NCBI RefSeq assembly: GCF_026130175.1
Contig: NZ_JAIGNI010000038.1
Coordinates: 1-55,730, forward strand
Length of the DNA stretch: 55,730 bases
Direction of reading: 5' to 3'
Source: Lyngbya sp. CCAP 1446/10
GTDB lineage: Bacteria > Cyanobacteriota > Cyanobacteriia > Cyanobacteriales > Microcoleaceae
Of this stretch, positions 53,375 through 55,730 are shown piece by piece. The notes below the pieces were generated by a model. The model made no database searches. It saw only the letters and a list, made by a program, of their open reading frames with translations, and had not been told where the DNA came from. The position numbers and the translations under genes were made by a program. Positions within the stretch are counted from its first letter, which is position 1, and each line of letters starts with the position of its first letter.

Positions 53375-53565
53375 TTACCAGAAAGAATTGGGTTAAAGCC
53401 TCTCCCTTGTAGGGAGAAATTAAAAGCAGACTATTCATTACTTCAATCCTCTTCCTGACCGGGAGAGGTCGCCCTCAACTGTCAACTGTCAACTGTCAAC
53501 TGTCAACTGTCAACTGTCAACTGTCAACTGTCAACTGTCAACTGTCAACTGTCAACTGTCAACTG
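53375..53565. repeat. Composite repeat copy D with 13 heptamers
   Basis: TACCAGAAAGAATTGGGTTA, AGGGAGAAATTAAAAGCAGA and CTTCAATCCTCTTCCTGACC precede about 13 perfect CAACTGT heptamers (53475-53565). It ends 8 bp before the aldolase start codon, so the tract replaces any normal ribosome site there. The gene-free gap 53243-53573 is fully explained by this and the preceding repeat. Confidence 0.88.
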
Positions 53566-53573
53566 AATAAACC

Positions 53574-54335
53574 ATGCGTCAAAACCAACTCAAACAAAAA
53601 ATCAAACAAGGCGAAACAGTCCTCGGTTTATTTATGAACTGCGCCTATCCCGCATTCATCGAAATCTGCGGTCACGCTGGATTTGATTTTGCCGTCATAG
53701 ACATGGAACACGGCCCCCTGCACCCCCTTGCTGCTGAAGATTTGTGTCGCGCGGCCGACTGCACCGGCATTGCACCAATTGTCCGTGTCCGCAAAAACGA
53801 TGGGCCGCAAATTCAACGAGCTCTCGACATCGGCAGCGCAGGCGTTCAAGTACCGCAAATTGAAAGCAAAATTGATGCCGAAATTGCTGTCAAAAGCGCT
53901 AAATACAGTCCTCTGGGCACGCGGGGTCTTTCTTTCGCTACGCGGGCTGGACGTTACACTGCTGCGGGCGTTGATATCACGGACAAACTCAATGAAGAAT
54001 CCTTGGTTGTGATTCACATCGAAGGTAAAGGTGGCATCGATAACTTAGCAGAAATTGTGACTGTGCCACATATTGATGTGATTTTTTTGGGGCCTTACGA
54101 TCTGTCACAGTCGATCGGCATTCCGGGCCAAGTCCGCGATCCCCGAGTCATCAACATGATGCAGGAAGCAGTGCAAACCATCCGCAAAGCAGGCAAAGCA
54201 GCGGGTACTTTTGCCGAAAACCCCGAAATCGCCAAGCAGTGGATTGATGTTGGCGTTCAATACGTTGCACTTGGGGCGGATGTTGCCGTCTTCCTGCGGG
54301 CCTGTCAGTCGCTAGTGAAAGCGGTGCGGAGTTAA
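53574..54335 (+). CDS. HpcH/HpaI family aldolase
   Basis: 253 residues, a metal-dependent class II aldolase/citrate lyase family. Motifs are VIDMEHGPLHP near 42-52, RVRKNDGPQIQRALDIGSAG, VQVPQIES with the metal-binding region, VVIHIEGKGGIDNL, and FLGPYDLSQSIGIPGQ. Relatives cleave 4-hydroxy-2-oxo acids (HpaI) or 2-dehydro-3-deoxyglucarate (GarL). The substrate here is not evident. The start codon is preceded by an STRR tract in place of a Shine-Dalgarno, which is odd. The frame itself shows no damage. Confidence 0.88.
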   Translation: MRQNQLKQKIKQGETVLGLFMNCAYPAFIEICGHAGFDFAVIDMEHGPLHPLAAEDLCRAADCTGIAPIVRVRKNDGPQIQRALDIGSAGVQVPQIESKIDAEIAVKSAKYSPLGTRGLSFATRAGRYTAAGVDITDKLNEESLVVIHIEGKGGIDNLAEIVTVPHIDVIFLGPYDLSQSIGIPGQVRDPRVINMMQEAVQTIRKAGKAAGTFAENPEIAKQWIDVGVQYVALGADVAVFLRACQSLVKAVRS

Positions 54336-54403
54336 ACTGCTAAGTAAATCCACTTAATTAAACGTCAAATACCGATCGCTAAAAAGCTTGCTGTGTATGT
54401 CTT

Positions 54404-54463
54404 CTTCCCTCTTCCTTCTTCCCTCTTCCTTCTTCCCTCTTCCTTCTTCCTTCTTCCTTCTTT
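54404..54463. repeat. CTTCCTTCTTCC pyrimidine microsatellite
   Basis: The same slippage-prone tract as at 24455-24493 and 27130-27207. It lies between the aldolase and the dioxygenase promoter. Confidence 0.85.
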
Positions 54464-54499
54464 ACGATATCTTTGCAAATTTTGTAGTGTTTTTTACCA

Positions 54500-54561
54500 C
54501 AGGTGCAAAAAACCTGAGCTAGACTAGAAGCATACACCTCCTTAAGGCAAAATTAAGGAGG
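54500..54561 (+). promoter_or_regulatory. Two hairpins upstream of the 2OG dioxygenase
   Basis: A 5-bp stem CAGGT-GCAAAAA-ACCTG (54500-54516) is followed by a perfect 9-bp stem CCTCCTTAA-GGCAAAA-TTAAGGAGG (54537-54561). The loops are alike (GCAAAAA and GGCAAAA). The second stem contains an anti-Shine-Dalgarno-like CCTCC. The likely ribosome site AGGGAG at 54575-54580 lies just downstream. This could be an attenuator, RNA switch or operator, but nothing proves which. Confidence 0.45.
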
Positions 54562-54588
54562 GGAGCAAGGCTTTAGGGAGAAAAATCT

Positions 54589-55257
54589 ATGAAAACAGTA
54601 TTAGAATCCATTCAATTGGACTATGCTTTCATGTTTACTTTCAAGAAAGTAAACTCGATTAAGCTCGAAGGTTTCCAGCCATTTTTTAACGATATGCCGA
54701 TCGATCCTTACATTAAAGGCAAGTATCGTTCCAGAAGATTGTCGCGGTTTGCAGTGAACGGGACTGAGTTAGTTAAGTTACCTCACGGCTACTTGTTCCA
54801 AAGCAAAGCATACAATCGGGTGGTGGGTGATATCCGGCGGGAATATGCCGAATTGGACGATCGGCTAATTGCCCTCGATAACTTCAAACAACTGATTTTT
54901 GCCTTCTTCGACTCCTGCAAAATTCACCCAGAAGCCGAAATCGGAGTGCATCAAATCAGGACAAGTTGCTCGCCGCACAATTTCGGCAACCCCGCACCGG
55001 AAGGCATTCACCAAGACGGTACTGATTTTATCGGGATTTTCTCGGTCGATCGCACTAATATTGTCGGCGGGGAAACGCATTTGTACTTGGCGAAAAAAGA
55101 GAAGCCTGTTTTTAATAAAATTCTGCATCCGGGAGAATTGCTGCTAGTAAATGACCACGAATTTTTCCACTTTACTACGCCAATTAAACCGGAATTAGAA
55201 GGAGTGGGAACTAGGGATGTCTTTGTGATTACTTCTCCGAGTTTGCTTACCGATTGA
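54589..55257 (+). CDS. 2-oxoglutarate/Fe(II) dioxygenase (2OG-Fe_Oxy_2 family)
   Basis: 222 residues. The iron-binding facial triad is visible as H141 and D143 (GIHQDGTDF) and a distal histidine in VNDHEFFHFTTPI (H190 or H194), with R209 in GTRDVFVITSP as the likely 2-oxoglutarate anchor. The family includes the bacterial free amino acid hydroxylases such as isoleucine 4-hydroxylase, so a free amino acid or small peptide is the likely substrate. The start MKTVLESIQLDYAF has AGGGAG eight bases upstream. The long structured leader suggests regulation. Confidence 0.87.
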   Translation: MKTVLESIQLDYAFMFTFKKVNSIKLEGFQPFFNDMPIDPYIKGKYRSRRLSRFAVNGTELVKLPHGYLFQSKAYNRVVGDIRREYAELDDRLIALDNFKQLIFAFFDSCKIHPEAEIGVHQIRTSCSPHNFGNPAPEGIHQDGTDFIGIFSVDRTNIVGGETHLYLAKKEKPVFNKILHPGELLLVNDHEFFHFTTPIKPELEGVGTRDVFVITSPSLLTD

Positions 55258-55474
55258 CGAAACTGGGCGGTTGAAACCGCGTCTACACAAACTCTCACCC
55301 ACTCGCCTGCGGGTTGAATAACTGTAGTTTAGACTGAATAAAGATGAGAACGGTGGCTTTTAGAAGAACTAGAGCCACCGCGCCGGGAGAGAATAAGGGT
55401 GAAAAAGAAAACCTATCCACTCCCGTCAGGAATAGTGAACGATTAAAGGAATTTCCTCAAGCAGCATACGAGTT

Positions 55475-55494
55475 AGGAACGAAAATTTAATAAC
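55475..55494 (+). repeat. Putative element end, copy with one mismatch
   Basis: AGGAACGAAAATTTAATAAC differs from the cas4-breaking sequence at one base. It is followed by TTAAACC, weakly like the CTTTAGCG that follows the left-end copy. It lies 131 bp before the exact copy. Confidence 0.5.
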
Positions 55495-55605
55495 TTAAAC
55501 CACGACTACAGTCCTATCTCCTATAATCTGGGAAGTAAAAGGAGGCAGAGCCTCCGGATCTGTGTTACCAGGCAGAGCGAAAGTAACAAGCAAAACGCTT
55601 AATTT

Positions 55606-55625
55606 AGGAATGAAAATTTAATAAC
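55606..55625 (+). repeat. Putative element end, exact copy
   Basis: AGGAATGAAAATTTAATAAC, identical to the minus-strand sequence at 105-124. Similarity continues as CCTCAGCGG against CTTTAGCG. It points rightward, so an element body would extend beyond the window. Confidence 0.55.
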
Positions 55626-55730
55626 CTCAGCGGTGTATAATAAATAAATGAGTGAATATGAATAGGTTCATGTTTCGGTATTGATGTCAAATATTATACC
55701 TACTTGGTTCTTCTTATGTCGCCCATGATT

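Larger units (their letters stand above)
55258..55730. other. Right-end repeat region without a clear gene
   Basis: It begins with a GGTTGAAACCGCGTCTACAC repeat (55267-55318). A 7-bp inverted repeat GGTGGCT/AGCCACC follows (55352-55379). A 48-residue frame (55344-55490, MRTVAFRRTRATAPG) has no ribosome site and is not believed. A GGAGGCAGAGCCTCCGGATC palindrome lies at about 55542-55561. Two copies of the putative element end are at 55475-55494 and 55606-55625. Downstream of the last, TATAAT precedes a short broken frame, as expected for the left end of a decayed insertion sequence. Confidence 0.55.

Noticed and set aside
55344..55490. 48-residue frame ending in a repeat
   Set aside because: No ribosome site, the end lies in a putative element terminus, and it has no likeness to known proteins.

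Overview
The window comes from a filamentous, non-heterocystous-looking cyanobacterium of the Microcoleus/Oscillatoria/Phormidium type. I infer this from frequent HIP1 octamers (GCGATCGC), a phylloquinone gene set, a Ycf29/Rre1-type response regulator, giant HAMP and WD40 signalling proteins, short tandem heptamer repeats (STRR), and intergenic regions crowded with dispersed palindromes. No tRNA, rRNA or CRISPR array was seen.

Region 1 (1-9.2 kb) is a type I-D CRISPR-Cas interference operon on the minus strand: cas10d, csc2, csc1, cas3', cas6. A divergent WYL-domain regulator lies upstream, and candidate operators sit in the shared promoter. A cas4 follows cas6 but is cut after about 76 codons by what looks like the end of an insertion sequence. 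No cas1, cas2 or array is in view, so adaptation here is either lost or lies beyond the element.

Region 2 (9.5-21.1 kb) holds a small conserved protein, a glutaredoxin and most of the phylloquinone (vitamin K1) pathway. menF and menD run leftward. menA, an unrelated small-protein/retropepsin pair, menH, menC and menE run rightward. A PanE-like reductase and a DHNA-CoA thioesterase (menI) follow. menB and the final methyltransferase are not in the window. Several of these genes carry intergenic-type repeats inside their reading frames.

Region 3 (21.2-31.2 kb) is mixed: a TerB-like protein, a DUF815 ATPase, a TMEM14 protein, a Ser/Thr kinase with seven WD40 repeats, an unlisted 35-residue membrane peptide, a GT2 glycosyltransferase and a YdeP-type molybdopterin oxidoreductase.

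Region 4 (31.3-50.2 kb) is signalling. It starts with a 1733-residue TPR-STAND-WD40 protein bracketed by inverted copies of a composite repeat. A secreted acidic protein, an Rre1-like regulator and methionine aminopeptidase follow. It ends with a four-gene leftward cluster: an 11-unit HAMP hybrid kinase, CheR, CheB and a REC-PAS-kinase-REC protein. That cluster has no chemoreceptor, CheA or CheW.

Region 5 (50.5-55.7 kb) holds an exported FAD oxidoreductase, an unknown two-helix membrane protein, an HpcH/HpaI aldolase and a 2OG-Fe dioxygenase. It ends in repeats, including two copies of the terminal sequence that cuts cas4 at the other end of the window.

The most interesting signals are: a type I-D operon with a broken cas4 and visible regulator sites; palindromic repeats translated in frame in men genes and a kinase; the repeat-bracketed STAND gene; and a HAMP array with very recent internal duplication.
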